A program made the translations under genes and the position numbers. A stretch of 64,000 nucleotides of DNA. Source: Pseudopyrenochaeta lycopersici. Lineage: Eukaryota > Ascomycota > Dothideomycetes > Pleosporales > Pseudopyrenochaetaceae. Below the pieces are notes generated by a model, which saw nothing but the letters and a program-made list of their open reading frames with translations, did no database searches and was not told the origin of the DNA. The stretch lies in assembly GCA_003313425.1 (NCBI GenBank), contig NHZP01000009.1:1054001-1118000 (forward strand), written 5' to 3'. Position 1 is the stretch's first letter. Each line of letters opens with the position of its first letter. This document shows, one piece after another, positions 11,735 through 22,943 of the stretch.

Positions 11735-11929
11735 ATGGAGCCTGCGCCACAGACGCGATACACTCTTTCTTCGTTATCGAACTATTTACGAATGTTGCCA
11801 AACCAAGACGATCAGGCTTATCAGGTCGTGCTCCTGACGTACGCTATCGTGTTCATTCTCCTTTGGAACTTTTCCAACATGATCTGGGTTCGAGATGTGG
11901 CTGGTTTGTCAATTGATGACGATCTCTGA
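11735..11929 (+). CDS. Possible 64-residue single-pass membrane protein
   Basis: A short uninterrupted ORF begins 97 bp after the Mei2-like stop. Its first 30 residues are polar (MEPAPQTRYTLSSLSNYLRM), residues 31-52 form one hydrophobic helix (VVLLTYAIVFILLWNF inside it), and the tail is acidic (SIDDDL). It cannot be joined in frame to the preceding gene through the plausible donor at 11634. The organised topology suggests a real small protein, but it could equally be a chance ORF in the 3' region. No family is recognised. Confidence 0.35.
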   Translation: MEPAPQTRYTLSSLSNYLRMLPNQDDQAYQVVLLTYAIVFILLWNFSNMIWVRDVAGLSIDDDL

Positions 11930-14900
11930 CCAAGTGACGGACTCCACTGGACCATTCAGGTCAAATGTAATGTAGTTTTCTTTCCTCTATAATAGAAGAG
12001 CATTGCTCACCAAACATTTTTCTGCCTCTGCCATGTGATATAATTTGCTGAGTGATGTGAGGGCTTCTTTTGTGCAGGGATCTCTACAAATCAATGACCG
12101 TTCATTGCAATTTTGCTTTTTATGGAAGAAGATATTTTCATTCGACGCAAAAGGAGAATATGCCGCAATCGGAATGCTCTTTGAGCTTCACATCGTCTTT
12201 GAAAGTGGATCGCAGAGGATTGAGATGTCGAGTATTGACTGACCAAAACAACTCACTTTTGGTACTGTGAGAGAACTCAGATATTATACCCGATTTACAA
12301 TAAGAATTCAGTTGAAGAACTGAAAGGTCATGAATCATGAGTGAGGAAAATCATCAGTCTTCGAGGAGACGTTACTGAAGCCTTCTTGCGCTTATGCTGT
12401 TTCTTAAAGCACAAAAGAGCTAGCCGTTCGTAGCAGAATAGTGACATGCCCCATTCCATGACTTTCTTTCCAGCTCAAAGGCAGAAAAGATAAAATGTGG
12501 CTAGCGAAAGTGCGAAATGTGTCCTGCAACTCGGAACAGCAAACGGTGTAGTACCCCAAGCTAAAAGGTTCAACGACCGTGGTATGATACTCTCTATTCA
12601 AGTAAAATTATTGCGTTTCAGAATGATATGGTCTTCAATTTCATAAATTTTGGGCCACTTCCACGCTTTATATCATCCCATTAATCTGGCATAATGCAGA
12701 TGTATATCATGCGGAGTCATGCGTGCTGGTTCTCTGTTCTTATAAGAAGGTCATATGCATATTTTCTTCTACTACTGATAAGATGTAAATGTTGAATAGT
12801 CCACGTATATGCTCCTAACACTGCTTATTTATTTGTAATACATAATATATAAACTACCCCTCCCTGAAGCTTCACCCGATCTGCCTTTGTTATGTCAACT
12901 ACGCTAGTGTTGTCTGCAAGTTTCTCCTTGCATCCGAAAAGGTAGGCCATACAATGTCTGGTGGTGCGTAGCCTAGGTTTACGACAACTCCTCCACCTCT
13001 GCGGGCTTCAATTCGAAAGCTGTACGACATGGTTTGCTTTTATGGCAAAACACCATATCCAGGGAAACCCATCTAAAAGTCCCTCATATCTGCATCATGG
13101 GTAATCCTTTTGGTGTACGCGCCTCTGCAATAGCAATGCGAATTTCAATTCTTAAATTCTTGCTCTAAGGTACCAATGAAATCGCTATCAAAAGTCTCAT
13201 CAATTCGCAAGTCCGATTTAAGGCTAGGCATGTCACTCGAACAGATACGTGAGTCAATCAAGGCAAAGACCTTTGACTGTCGAACTTGCGTCGCTTCTAG
13301 GACCCAGTGAACACATTTTGCCTCTCTCTGTTGGTATTGAAGGTGCCTGATAACTTGCAAGAGCATACAAATTACCTATCGGTTTAGCCTCCTCCGCAAT
13401 TTAGAACAATGGTACAAGCATTATATCGGCAACTTGGGTGAAGAGCCTGATGAGAAACTTCGTAACAAGTTGTAGAAGCGCACGTAGGTAGAGTACGTAA
13501 AGAACTAGACACCGAGTGTAGCATGGCTTGGGTGGTTGAAGACTACCCTCTTCGCTGAAGATATAACACGATATCAGCTGGAAGTCATCCTGTGCTGCAA
13601 TACTAACATGGCAGCGCGTGGCCCTGCGAGTACGCTTCGACTGCTTTACTGTGATAAAACCTACACTTACACACTGCTCACGTCTCGGATGTGCATACCA
13701 CGAGGCCACAGTCACTGGGGCCGGTCCATGTTCGTAACTCAAATCGTGTTGTTGTAATTCCTCTACACTGGATAGCCTGGAACACAGCGCCATGCAAGCT
13801 AGCTGGCCCAGTCAGCTTTCGATCTTCCCGCGGAACTGTCACTCAGCGGAGAAGATTGAATAACCTCTCACTACACACATGTGGCTTGTTGACGAGCATG
13901 AGCTTCAGTATCGCTAAGATGTCCGCTTGTGCATCTTCACATTGATAGCCCCAAAGTTTTCCATAGCTCATTATGCCGTGCATGCCATGTCTTTGCTGAA
14001 TGTTTAGCGCCTCAGAAACCATCATGTAAGCTTTTGAAGTATACTCGCATCCCGCAGGCGCTTAGGAAACACTAGTTTCTTGCATGCAGCCTCAGTTGCT
14101 AGAGTCTTCGGCGCATTGAAGGTGCAGATACTGTATGAGAGTTATTATCGGAAGCATCAAACCGCAACTAAGCTACATATAGTTGAATTCGCCACGAGAG
14201 CGCAAATGCATATGCAAAGCCATGGCGGAACGTTAAAAGTCGCCGAAACCCACAGCAAGATCCCGCCAAGATTGATAGAAGTAAAGCGCGGGTCAAGATA
14301 GTCCGAACTATCACAATTGCAGTTAATCGTACATATGCAACGCAATATTTCAAGTCCAGGCTCGAGGATGTTTTGGTCTGCTCTAGGCGAACCGTTGGCG
14401 GCTCCACATTGATGCGACCGAACAGAAGTAGAACAGCCATACTTGGCCCGTGATATGCCCGTTGCTCACATATGATACATGCAGTGTCGTATGATGTATG
14501 GGTCTTATCGTATGATGGATACTAGTGCGTCGTTTACATGGGTTTAGCCCCCAAATAGGAGGACGATCTTGAAGACATCGAAAACCAGATTCCGCGGAAT
14601 GGCGAGCAGCGGGCGGAGCGGGAAGCGGATGGCTTTCAAGGATGGGTACAGTAAGATCCACCAACTTTACCTGCACCCAGGTAGACGAGATTGCATGGCG
14701 GAAAGGCGCTTTCGTCCTGGTCGAACGCGCCTTGTCGTTGGCGAAGCTTGGCTGGTGTTGCACTAGCATCACCAACAATATCGCGCCTGCATCAAGCCCT
14801 GGTTTATCAACGCCTTCCCGGATCCCCAGAGTCCTTGCTCCTCGGATGACGCTATAACGAATCGGATATGCCGCAGTAGCAGCGAGGGCGTCCCGAGGCG

Positions 14901-17900
14901 GCTCTGTCGCGCGCTTTGATATGGATCATCAAAACGGCATTTGGTGGCTGCTGTAAAGTTCCAGGGGCCGTTTTCGCTCAACCATAATAGTGTGCTGGCT
15001 GCATATGCCATGCTTGATGCTGGGTAGCTGCAATGCGACGCACTGCACAGACCAATTAGAAAACACTAGCACGATATATTCCGACCTGGGTAATTGGGTC
15101 ATGATAGTTGCGAGGACATGGATGATCACTTGATTAGTTCAAAACTGTATAGATCCTGAAGCGCTTTCCAATTATGCGACATGGTAGTGGAAACCTTCAT
15201 CCTCGTCATGACCTCGCAACCAAACATTACCTCTATCAGTAGTGACCACGTGTGGGCTACCGCTGATCAGCTCGCTCGACAGGCAATCCGCAGCGGACAG
15301 ATCATTCAGTGCGCTGGCTGCAACGTTTAACGTCTGCTAGCGGTGTCATGCCGCATCTTTGCGAGCATGGAGAACCGGATACATGCACTCTCAGGATGAG
15401 CGCATTTTGCTTCCTTCGAGCATGGACCTGGAGCGTATCAGGAAGAGATCATCTAACAAACCGACGGTGGCTCTGCCATAATCCAAACCTACATATGATT
15501 ATCTTCATCCCTCACATATCGCGTCTCGTCGACTCGTGGCCTTGAACAGGGCTAGGTTTGATGCAATCAGCTGCTGTGCTGTGCTTTACGCAACTATTCG
15601 CAATGTTGCCGTTGGGTTCCGGAGTTCATGGCTGATCTGGAACAAAGCTGCACCATCCTTGACTTTCGTGTCATCCCAGTGATATCAAAGCACACGGGCG
15701 AAGTCTCTTTCAAGGCTTCGAGCACTTGCAGAGCCTCAATAGATCGTCCTTCTGAACGCGCCAGGTCCGATATGACGTGCTCTCTTCGAAGAGCTTGACG
15801 AGGGTATCATGCCAGCGTCTCTCAGAGAGCAGGTTGATATACCATGGCTTCTGCCAAACAAAGTGAGGTTCCCGACAAAGTTTAGGCACAGAGTAGGAGC
15901 AAGATGTTTAGATGTTGCTGATTTCCCTTGCTATGGCGATATGCGTAACTTGGACGACGTTCGGAGCGCCCCTGTATTCGCAGGGACGTTGCGCCGCACG
16001 CGGTTAGGTGCACATCGAATCGATCTCCGATGTACTGTATCTCATCTTAATCTTCTCAGCAAGAAGTATCCCATGCTGGAAGATTTGTGGGTCGCTGTTG
16101 TGGTCCCATCGGCCTGCTGTCATTCCTTCAGAGGCCTGTCGCCGGATGCGCTGTCACATCCGCGATTTGTCGAAATGATACCTCGCAGCATGCGAACATG
16201 CATCTCCAGTCTACACTGCTAGGGTTTGACAAGCTTGTGACACCATCCTCTGGAAGTTTTCCGCCAGCATGTGGTTCAAGACATCGAGAGTGGCATATTT
16301 TGTTTGTTGATCGGTCGGCAATCTGCGGTTCCCCGCCGTGTACGTGGCACAGGGAGGCATTGTGCTGGAGGAAAAGCAAGAAGAGGCCAGGGTCTGAGGA
16401 TTGTGAGACTATGAAGCAGTGATTGAGCCTACCGCTCTCATTACCTTTCTGGTCCTTCTCAGTCGGGTCATCTGATGATGAAGGGAATCTGCAGTGAAGG
16501 GAGGGGATGTTATCCTGGTAGCGGGACTTGGGGTGCATTTAGATATTTGCAGAACATCTGGGGTACAGGAATATGTGCACCATCTTCCTCGTCACGGATT
16601 GCGTTGATCTAGAAGGTAGAGGGGTTATTGGCAGGGAGAAGAGCACTAAGCTTCGCCGCCTATGAAAGGTGCAGCAACAAGGCAGCCATGTCAATCCATC
16701 TGCGTCCCCCAGAGGAATCTTCGTCTCTCATCCTCGTGGATTTTCGAATTCGGAACATCTGCGTTGGCAGACATGGGCGGGTCAGCAGCTGATGCAGCTA
16801 CCCCTCACAAAAATTCAAGCAGGGGGCCAATTCGGGGCACAGGAAGAGCAGCCGACATCCTTGAATCGAGATCATCACAGCTTAATCTAAGCGCAAGGGC
16901 TTTAAGACAGCACGCATCGCGCGAAAAGCTCGAGATCTTATTAGTCGATGAGGGGTACACGGAGGTATGACTAAACCGTTGATTTTAGTGCTCGTGAATA
17001 CTTGGCAAGAACCTATGCAGTTCTCTGAGCCAGACCCACACCGACCACCGATCGTACGCTAGTCTCCAATCAACGGTATGCAACTGGTCCACTGCGAAGA
17101 AAGTTCTGATGTCCATCTACCGACGAGGATAACTACGTTCCCAAATTGCCAATGCGAGACTTCAGCTTCTGTTGTTACACCCTATCCGGACCCACCCCCC
17201 GTTTGTCGACAGCTGTATTGCCTGTAAACTCGGCTTTTGGCTCATTACATTGGCTAGGTTGCACGATTTCTTGCAGCGTCTCACCTCAGACACCATCAGA
17301 AGGCCACCACGGCAGCATTTCTACAGTCAACAAAATTAGGAGGATAGCGCCGTCACCCTCGTATTCGGAGAATCTTGGCCGCTTCGCGAATTTGATTGCA
17401 AGCTCTTAAACTTCATAAAGCTTGACAGTCGATCTTCTTGATCCACTATCTACTCAAAACATTCATACGGTCGACTGCCGTCAGGACGTCGCACGTGTCT
17501 TTCCCCAGATTAAGCTTGATTAGGCCATTTGTTTTGGGCATTCACGCTCTGCACGTGAGCCTCGAAATATAGGAACATCGCGCCGAATCCCTTGTACGAA
17601 AGACTCGAGTATCTCATTGTAGGCTTTGCCATCAAGCGCAACTCGTCTTCACCTTAATTTTTCTCGCATCGCCTAACCTGGTCATTTTTTTCATATTTCT
17701 GCCCGAAGCATGCGAGGTGTTCCAACCTCCATTGCCACCACGTCACCGGATCACGAACCGGGAGCCTTAACGCTTTGACGGCGCACTCCCTAACTTCGGG
17801 ACACTATCAGTGCGACAGGACACCTCAACTCAAAGAGCACGTCCATTCCTCCGCTTCCGCCACGGAAACCTACAGCATATTGACTACCGTCGCCATCCTA

Positions 17901-18004
17901 CAGCCGACGGGACACCACCTCGTGTATATACCCTCAATAGCCGTTGCGCAGCTCAATTTCACCTTACCATAACTTTTATCTATTTATCTTTGGATAGCCT
18001 TGCC
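11930..18004. other. About 6 kb with no convincing gene
   Basis: Open frames on both strands are short, overlap one another and show no domains. 12.6-12.9 kb is AT-rich. One minus-strand stretch near 15.6 kb carries a histidine-kinase-like H-box surrounded by stops and frame changes, suggesting a decayed gene. 17.65-18.0 kb is C/T- and A-rich and is probably the promoter and leader of the Rmp1-like gene. No transposon ends or tandem repeats were recognised. Confidence 0.45.
15613..15633 (-). pseudogene. Histidine-kinase H-box-like remnant
   Basis: On the minus strand these bases encode SHELRNP, within the local peptide AALFQISHELRNPTATLRIVA. This matches the phospho-acceptor H-box of sensor histidine kinases (SHE-R-P). 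The frame ends at a stop just downstream. An adjacent frame upstream reads HVISDLARSEGRSIEALQVL, which is also protein-like. No ATP-binding or receiver domain could be assembled around it, so only a decayed fragment or a coincidence is possible. Confidence 0.25.
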
Positions 18005-18631
18005 ATGGCTGTCACCGCCGTTTTCACCAAACCTCAAGCTCGAGCCAAAATGCCTTCTGCTTCGCCTCTCATTACCGCAACTGCGCTCCTCGCCGCAACT
18101 CCACACGAAAAAGCAATGTTACGAGACATCTACGAACTCCTCAACAAGCTCTTTGCACGTAACAGAAATCAGCACCGTCGCTCTCATTGGTGGAAGAGTC
18201 TTCATGCCTTTCGAAAGCAAATCGGTGTGTTATTGCAGGAAATGGACGGCAAGAAGAGTGAACGTGAGAGCAAGGTTGAGGCGCGATTACGATACTGGGA
18301 TGACAAGTGCATTCACCAGTGGTACTAGTAGGTTCCCACCACCTTTAGATTAGATTTGAAGAAGAAACTAATCAAATCAAGCCAATTCTCCCAACTTGTT
18401 GCTGTGGGACCGTTTGCCATGCTTGGTCTGGTCATGATGGCGTCTGTTGCCCGTGTTTGCCGTATTAGTGGCATCACCGCCGTCTATGAAGAAATTGCTT
18501 CGGGAGATATTCAGGGCGTTTTGAGCGCTAGCGATGAATTGGCATTGGCGGATGAATTCGGCGGCGTGCTAGACGCTGGCGAGCTGGATGAGGAATGGGA
18601 TGAGGGTGTTGTCATAATGAGGGAGGATTAG
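18005..18631 (+). CDS. RMP1: Rmp1-like subunit of ribonuclease MRP
   Basis: Rmp1 is a protein subunit specific to RNase MRP, which cleaves pre-rRNA in the nucleolus. Two exons, 18005-18327 and 18382-18631, with a 54 bp intron that has an ACTAATC branch site and ends ATCAAG; 190 residues. The spliced protein joins HQWY to YQFSQLVAVGPFAML. The key motif is ARNRNQHRRSHWWKSLHAFR (about residues 51-70). The family shows a similar RNKNQHR...WWK element followed by a helix and a second conserved QFA-LGL-type helix, matched here by QFSQLVAVGPFAMLGLVMMA. The acidic C-terminus is low complexity. An in-frame ATG at 18050 is an alternative start. Assignment rests on these short motifs. Confidence 0.78.
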
Positions 18632-18812
18632 GAGGTGATGAAGACTGTACGAGTGACGATTGCATGTATAACTACCATTGATACCAGCACTTGATGCGGC
18701 GTCCTTCGAAGGACAAATTGTTTGAATAATGTCATATTTAGCTCCAAAAATCGTCCCAGCAAGTCCATCCTTTTTTTTTTCAAGTCAACTCACACTGCGA
18801 AGGTAACCAGGC

Positions 18813-19805
18813 CTACCCCTCTTCACCGATATACCTCACGTTTTCAAACCGACTCCCCCTCACCCACTCTGCAGCCAATCGTCCTGTCTCCTCGCCCACC
18901 TCGCTTTCTCGCTTGGCAGGCTTTACATGCATACCATGGTCCGCTCCTTTGACAACAATGAGCTGAGACTGGGCTTTCATATTTCCCCTCACAGACTCGA
19001 GGAGGTCAAGGGGACACATTGCATCTCTATCGCCGATGATGAAGAGCACGTTGACAAGTTCCGGCAGATCGAGTAGAATTTTATCCCTCACATCATCCTT
19101 CGGCCCCTTGAGTGGGTATGAAACTAAAATGACTTGAATTGTAGAAGTTCCACTGCCATCCTTTTTATCTTGTTCAACAATATCGCTGGCAGCCATCACG
19201 GCTGCACGCGCACCCATGCTTCGTCCCCCAAAGATGGCATTCAACGCTCGCATCTTCTGCTCCCTTTCTCTCCTACCGCTGAGGTGTTCAACACATGCGT
19301 GAAAACCTCTTACACGTGCGCCAAGGTTCATGGAGCCTTGGAATGCATGGATTGGGAGAGAAGTGGAGAAGCCGTTGCAGAAGTTGACTACAGCTGGGGC
19401 AGAGAGCGTCCCGCCTGCACCGTGGGTGAAGATTAATGTGGCAGCGCACGGCTCAGAAGAATCCGAGGATGGGTATTTGTGGCATTGCACCGGGTTCTTG
19501 ATGAGGTCGGACGTGATGGTGAAGGTGGTGACATTTGTTGAAGTTGTACCCAAGTTCCCCGCTTCTTCGATGGTGTCTGATCCTGCTTTGGACTTCGACT
19601 TTGCAGCCCTGGGCTTTGAAGCAGTCGTGGCTTTCGCTTCAACTTTGCGCTTTGCTTTTGAGCTAGTTTCGAGTTCTACTTTCGATGCATCGGCCGTAGT
19701 GCCTTGTTCGGCTGATGAACCTGGCCTCACCAATGAACGCGTAATACGCTTCGTGGCCACTGGTTCCAGGTTTGATTCAGAACCTTTGCGACGCTTTGGC
19801 GGCAT
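18813..19805 (-). CDS. KANL3/TEX30-like alpha/beta-hydrolase
   Basis: Single exon, 330 residues. The first about 90 residues are basic and Ser/Ala/Lys-rich (MPPKRRKGSE, KAKRKVEAK), suggesting a disordered, possibly nuclear N-terminus. From residue 120 there is an alpha/beta-hydrolase fold of the TEX30/KANL3 type: LIFTHGAGG (oxyanion region), FGGRSMGARAA (nucleophile elbow, Ser about 196), FIIGDRDAMCP (acid, Asp about 259-261) and VKGADHGM (His about 290). The complete triad suggests an active hydrolase, but the substrate is unknown. It converges with the Rmp1 gene, 181 bp between stops. The ATG at 19805 is a real ATG. Confidence 0.85.
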   Translation of the reverse strand: MPPKRRKGSESNLEPVATKRITRSLVRPGSSAEQGTTADASKVELETSSKAKRKVEAKATTASKPRAAKSKSKAGSDTIEEAGNLGTTSTNVTTFTITSDLIKNPVQCHKYPSSDSSEPCAATLIFTHGAGGTLSAPAVVNFCNGFSTSLPIHAFQGSMNLGARVRGFHACVEHLSGRREREQKMRALNAIFGGRSMGARAAVMAASDIVEQDKKDGSGTSTIQVILVSYPLKGPKDDVRDKILLDLPELVNVLFIIGDRDAMCPLDLLESVRGNMKAQSQLIVVKGADHGMHVKPAKRESEVGEETGRLAAEWVRGSRFENVRYIGEEG

Positions 19806-20191
19806 ACCGACGGGGATATTTTATGAAGTTGTGCTACTTATCGCCTTGTCGAATGTTGACGTTGAGATGATGTTGCACAGCGTTGGCTATCAGCCCCTTA
19901 CTGTACCAGCTAGTTAAGTATCGTAATCAGTACTAGCGCCTGGCCTTCATCATGCTAACAATCCCACATAAATATACGGACGTAGTTTCCAACCAGTTGT
20001 CAGGCTTATATTCCATGGAACGTTTCAGCCCGCCTTAGCATAAGTCGGGAATACTTTTCACATCATAAGTTACTAACGATTATCAACGGCCTAACCCTAT
20101 GAAATTTCCTGCAAGTATGTCGTAAAAGCATAGTCCATCGATCAAATAGTCATGTCAAGATCTAGATGAATATGATGCAGCCGTCGCATCT

Positions 20192-20536
20192 TCAATGATC
20201 ACCGCAAACTGAACAGCCAGCGTCAATTGCCTCACTATTATCGCCGCCACATTTACAGCAGAGGAATCGGTAACTGGGATTTTCAGACTTGGAAATCTTA
20301 TCGCCTTGTGATCCATACTTTGTCCTTAGGCTAACTCCTTTTGTATCTCGTGATATATTACCGATTGTAGCAGCCTCGACATTGGAATCGCGCTTTTGAC
20401 GGAATTTCTGTTCAGTATCTGAGACCTCGCCCTCAAGCTCACATACATCTTCAGTGTGAAAAAATGGCGAAGCGTTTTCCGTTATGCTGGCCCCAGTACT
20501 TCGCGTGTGAGTCATGATAGGTGTAGAGACAGACAT
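20192..20536 (-). CDS. Small Cys-rich hypothetical protein
   Basis: Uninterrupted 114-residue ORF starting with ATG. Most of it is polar and without structure. The C-terminus is FLCCKCGGDNSEAIDAGCSVCGDH, a CxC...CxxC arrangement that could bind one zinc ion, as in short zinc ribbons at the ends of many small fungal proteins. Nothing else identifies it. The 330-380 bp on either side hold no other gene. It might be the last exon of a longer gene or a chance ORF. Confidence 0.45.
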   Translation of the reverse strand: MSVSTPIMTHTRSTGASITENASPFFHTEDVCELEGEVSDTEQKFRQKRDSNVEAATIGNISRDTKGVSLRTKYGSQGDKISKSENPSYRFLCCKCGGDNSEAIDAGCSVCGDH

Positions 20537-20889
20537 TACCGATCTATTCTGAAGGACTCCGGTGGTTTGTGCAATAAAAATTCAACCTCTGAGCTACTTT
20601 ATGGCATCCTAACCTCACTCACGTCAAGTACGTCCTTAATGGCTTCCAGGATGTCGGCTGTAGGAACTATATACACATCTCCCAAGGCATCACACGCGGA
20701 GGCCTGTCCGAATGTCTTCACAGTTCTTTCCAATGTGTCCTCTGGTTTTCGTATTGATGCGTCTTGGACCATTGGGTCTGATTATTACCAGGCCACTCTT
20801 TTTTCTCTGTTAGAACCCATGAGCCAGAAGCGCCAGTGTGTAGTTCTCATTTGTATTAGCCGGAGAAGCCTGAAAGTCCTTTAATTCAC

Positions 20890-21580
20890 TTAGTATGATA
20901 ATCTCGAAGTTTTACAGTATGGACACAAACTAAACTTTGCTTTGATGTGAGCGGCCCAAGGCCATTGATGCATGTTAATTGGGTAATCCAGCGCAATATC
21001 AATAGGTAGCAGCTCAGGTTTTGCCAGAGACCATGGCGGCTGACCTTCAACAATCACCTCAAAGTTAACTAGGCCAGGTTGATTATGTTTACAAAGGCGG
21101 TTAGCGAGTTTTCCACGGAAGAACTTCTTCACTGTCTCCTTAATGCGCTCTGGACAAAAGACAACTATACAAAGCTTTGCAGAACTCTCGCCCTTCCCCA
21201 ACGCCATCAAACGTATCGCCATAGGTCTGACATTTTTATGGGTTTTCTTCATCTCCGCAAGTAGAGGGCGCGTCAATCCTACTGAAAGTCCCTCAAATAG
21301 AAAACAGGTGGCCTATTGACATCCTTGTCAAATCGAAGAAGACCATGTACTTATCAACGCGCTGGCAATTGGAACCTGAAAGGGTTGGAGCAGTCCCCTC
21401 GGGAATACCATCGTTACCCAAACCTGGCATCGGTTTCCTGACCGAATTCTGATTCTGAAGGTGCTGTTTTTCTGTGTATTTCTTTTCTGAGTATTCGAGT
21501 TTGCTTGATAATAGCATGGGAGGACTGGCAATGGAAGGCCGTTCTGGCCGTGCTTCATATTTTTGTTTGCGCGTATCATT
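20890..21580 (-). pseudogene. Frame-broken remnant of an unnamed fungal protein family
   Basis: Three pieces follow each other on the minus strand in different frames. Piece one ends PTLSGSNCQRVDKYMVFFD, piece two continues DKDVNRPPVFYL and piece three continues EGLSVGLTRPLLAEMKKTHK and VRPMAIRLMALGKGESSAK. Read together they make one sensible protein, so there are two frame breaks: one near 21325-21335 and one near 21291-21299. The layout recalls, from memory, an uncharacterised family common in Dothideomycetes with an ARPE-PS-ASPPMLL start. No function is known. The upstream start is not visible. Two unassembled introns are less likely because the intervals are only a few bases. Confidence 0.55.
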
Positions 21581-21703
21581 CAAAGAAAAAATTTATGTTC
21601 CAGTGAGCAGCGCAAGGCAAAATTCTCCCCAGATTACGCCTTATCATCGAATAATTGCCTTCCAGAGGGCTGAGACGGCAATGCTTCCAATAAAATTAGA
21701 TCA

Positions 21704-22361
21704 GTGGATGAAAGACTTGCAGATGTGCATCCAATCAGCCTTTTGTACTACATAGCCTTGGGCCGCCACCTTTGTGCTTGCCAGGACTACTTGAATTGTG
21801 TAGTAAGATTCTCCGTTATTTTGCTTAAAACTTGGAGTATTAGGCTTCCGGTCTCCTCGCGTTGGGTCTCTCGTTGGGATTTGATGACAGGCACCTACTC
21901 CATGGCTTCTCCCTTATTATCAGTCAGCACGAAACAATTACAAAACCTCGGCCAATATATCTGGAATTGGCAGTTGTGCGGCAACTGCCATGGACACGCC
22001 AAGTGTATGCAACCTGCGTGCTCATGGAGCCGGGCGAAGCTCCTGCAGAAGTTCTGGGATCGGTATACGGACCTGACGGGAGCCTACACCCGAAAATCTT
22101 CTCAACATAATCAGGACAATAAGGAACTCGCCTGGTCTTCAGCGAGAAGAGTTGATTAAACATTGCTTTCCAGCGGACGTGCAAAGCGCAACAAATCGTT
22201 CTAATATCTCAGATCGAAATCGAGCGGTAAGCATTGCAGCTAGTATTCTGTTTTTGAGCATTACAGCTAGCGCCTTCATATCTGAAGCCTATCCAATGAG
22301 AGTACATCCTTAATTCAACCACACCTCGGACGAGTACAAAGCTGAAGACGTTATACAAGGA
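21704..22361 (+). pseudogene. Decayed 5' part of a plus-strand gene
   Basis: Overlapping frames here give protein-like fragments such as HPISLLYYIALGRHLCACQD and ELAVVRQLPWTRQVYATCVL, but stops and frame changes prevent a single model. An in-frame TAA at 22311-22313 cuts this part off from the longer open frame that follows. It is interpreted as the damaged N-terminal portion of the gene whose C-terminus lies at 22314-22943. An unrecognised intron could explain part of the break. Confidence 0.35.
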
Positions 22362-22943
22362 GTGCTTGCAACAAAACTTATCAAAGCTGGACTTATTCTT
22401 GAGCCTATGAACGATCTGCGCAGCCACCTGACGGTGACAATCAGCGAAGGGAAGAGGGTGGTGAAAGTCTTCCATTGCATTACTGTGCTAAAGGAGATGC
22501 TGTTAGCGAGCCAGAACGACAACAACGCTTCCATATTGCCGCGGTTACTTGCCCTGGAAGTGCTGGGCACAATCCATCATATCCTTTGTCCAATGGACCG
22601 CAACTCACAAGCTCTCCTCTCAGCTTTCGTCCAGAAGCACCAATTTGATGGAAATTTGCTACAGTACGGTCTAGCACGTTACAGGCGAGATGATGACCCC
22701 AACATCACCCACTCATACTTCGAAACCCGCCTCGCCCAAGTCTATGACGAGGTGCAGCATCTAAACCGTCGCCCTGGTTTGGAGAGCTGGTTCCACAAAT
22801 ATAGTGCACAGAGATATATGATAATGGCAAATGCATTTGGCGTCTTCATTGCTGTCATCATTGGGTTTTTTAGTCTCATCGTTGGTGGTTTCCAGGCATG
22901 GGTATCATATCAACAGTGGAAACATCCTGTAAAGAATGACTGA
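22314..22943 (+). pseudogene. C-terminal part of an unnamed fungal membrane-anchored protein
   Basis: Open from after the stop at 22311 to TGA at 22943, but the first in-frame ATG is inside the domain, so the 5' end is missing or spliced. The segment reads DEYKAEDVIQGVLATKLIKA, then LALEVLGTIHHILCPMDRNS and YFETRLAQVYDEVQHLNRRP. It ends with a hydrophobic helix (VFIAVIIGFFSLIVGGFQAW) and VSYQQWKHP. The helix followed by a YQQW motif is, as I recall, shared by a large uncharacterised family in filamentous ascomycetes. It is probably a single-pass membrane protein. It lies divergent from the broken minus-strand gene. Confidence 0.5.

Noticed and set aside
11634..11837. Possible extra exon extending the Mei2-like protein through a GTGAGT donor at 11634
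   Set aside because: The 41 bp intron would be short and the added peptide is basic, unstructured and unlike the family; the plain stop at 11637 is simpler.
18771..18780. T10 run near the end of the Rmp1-like gene
   Set aside because: A simple homopolymer in a convergent 3' region; no hairpin precedes it, and eukaryotic genes do not use such terminators for mRNA.
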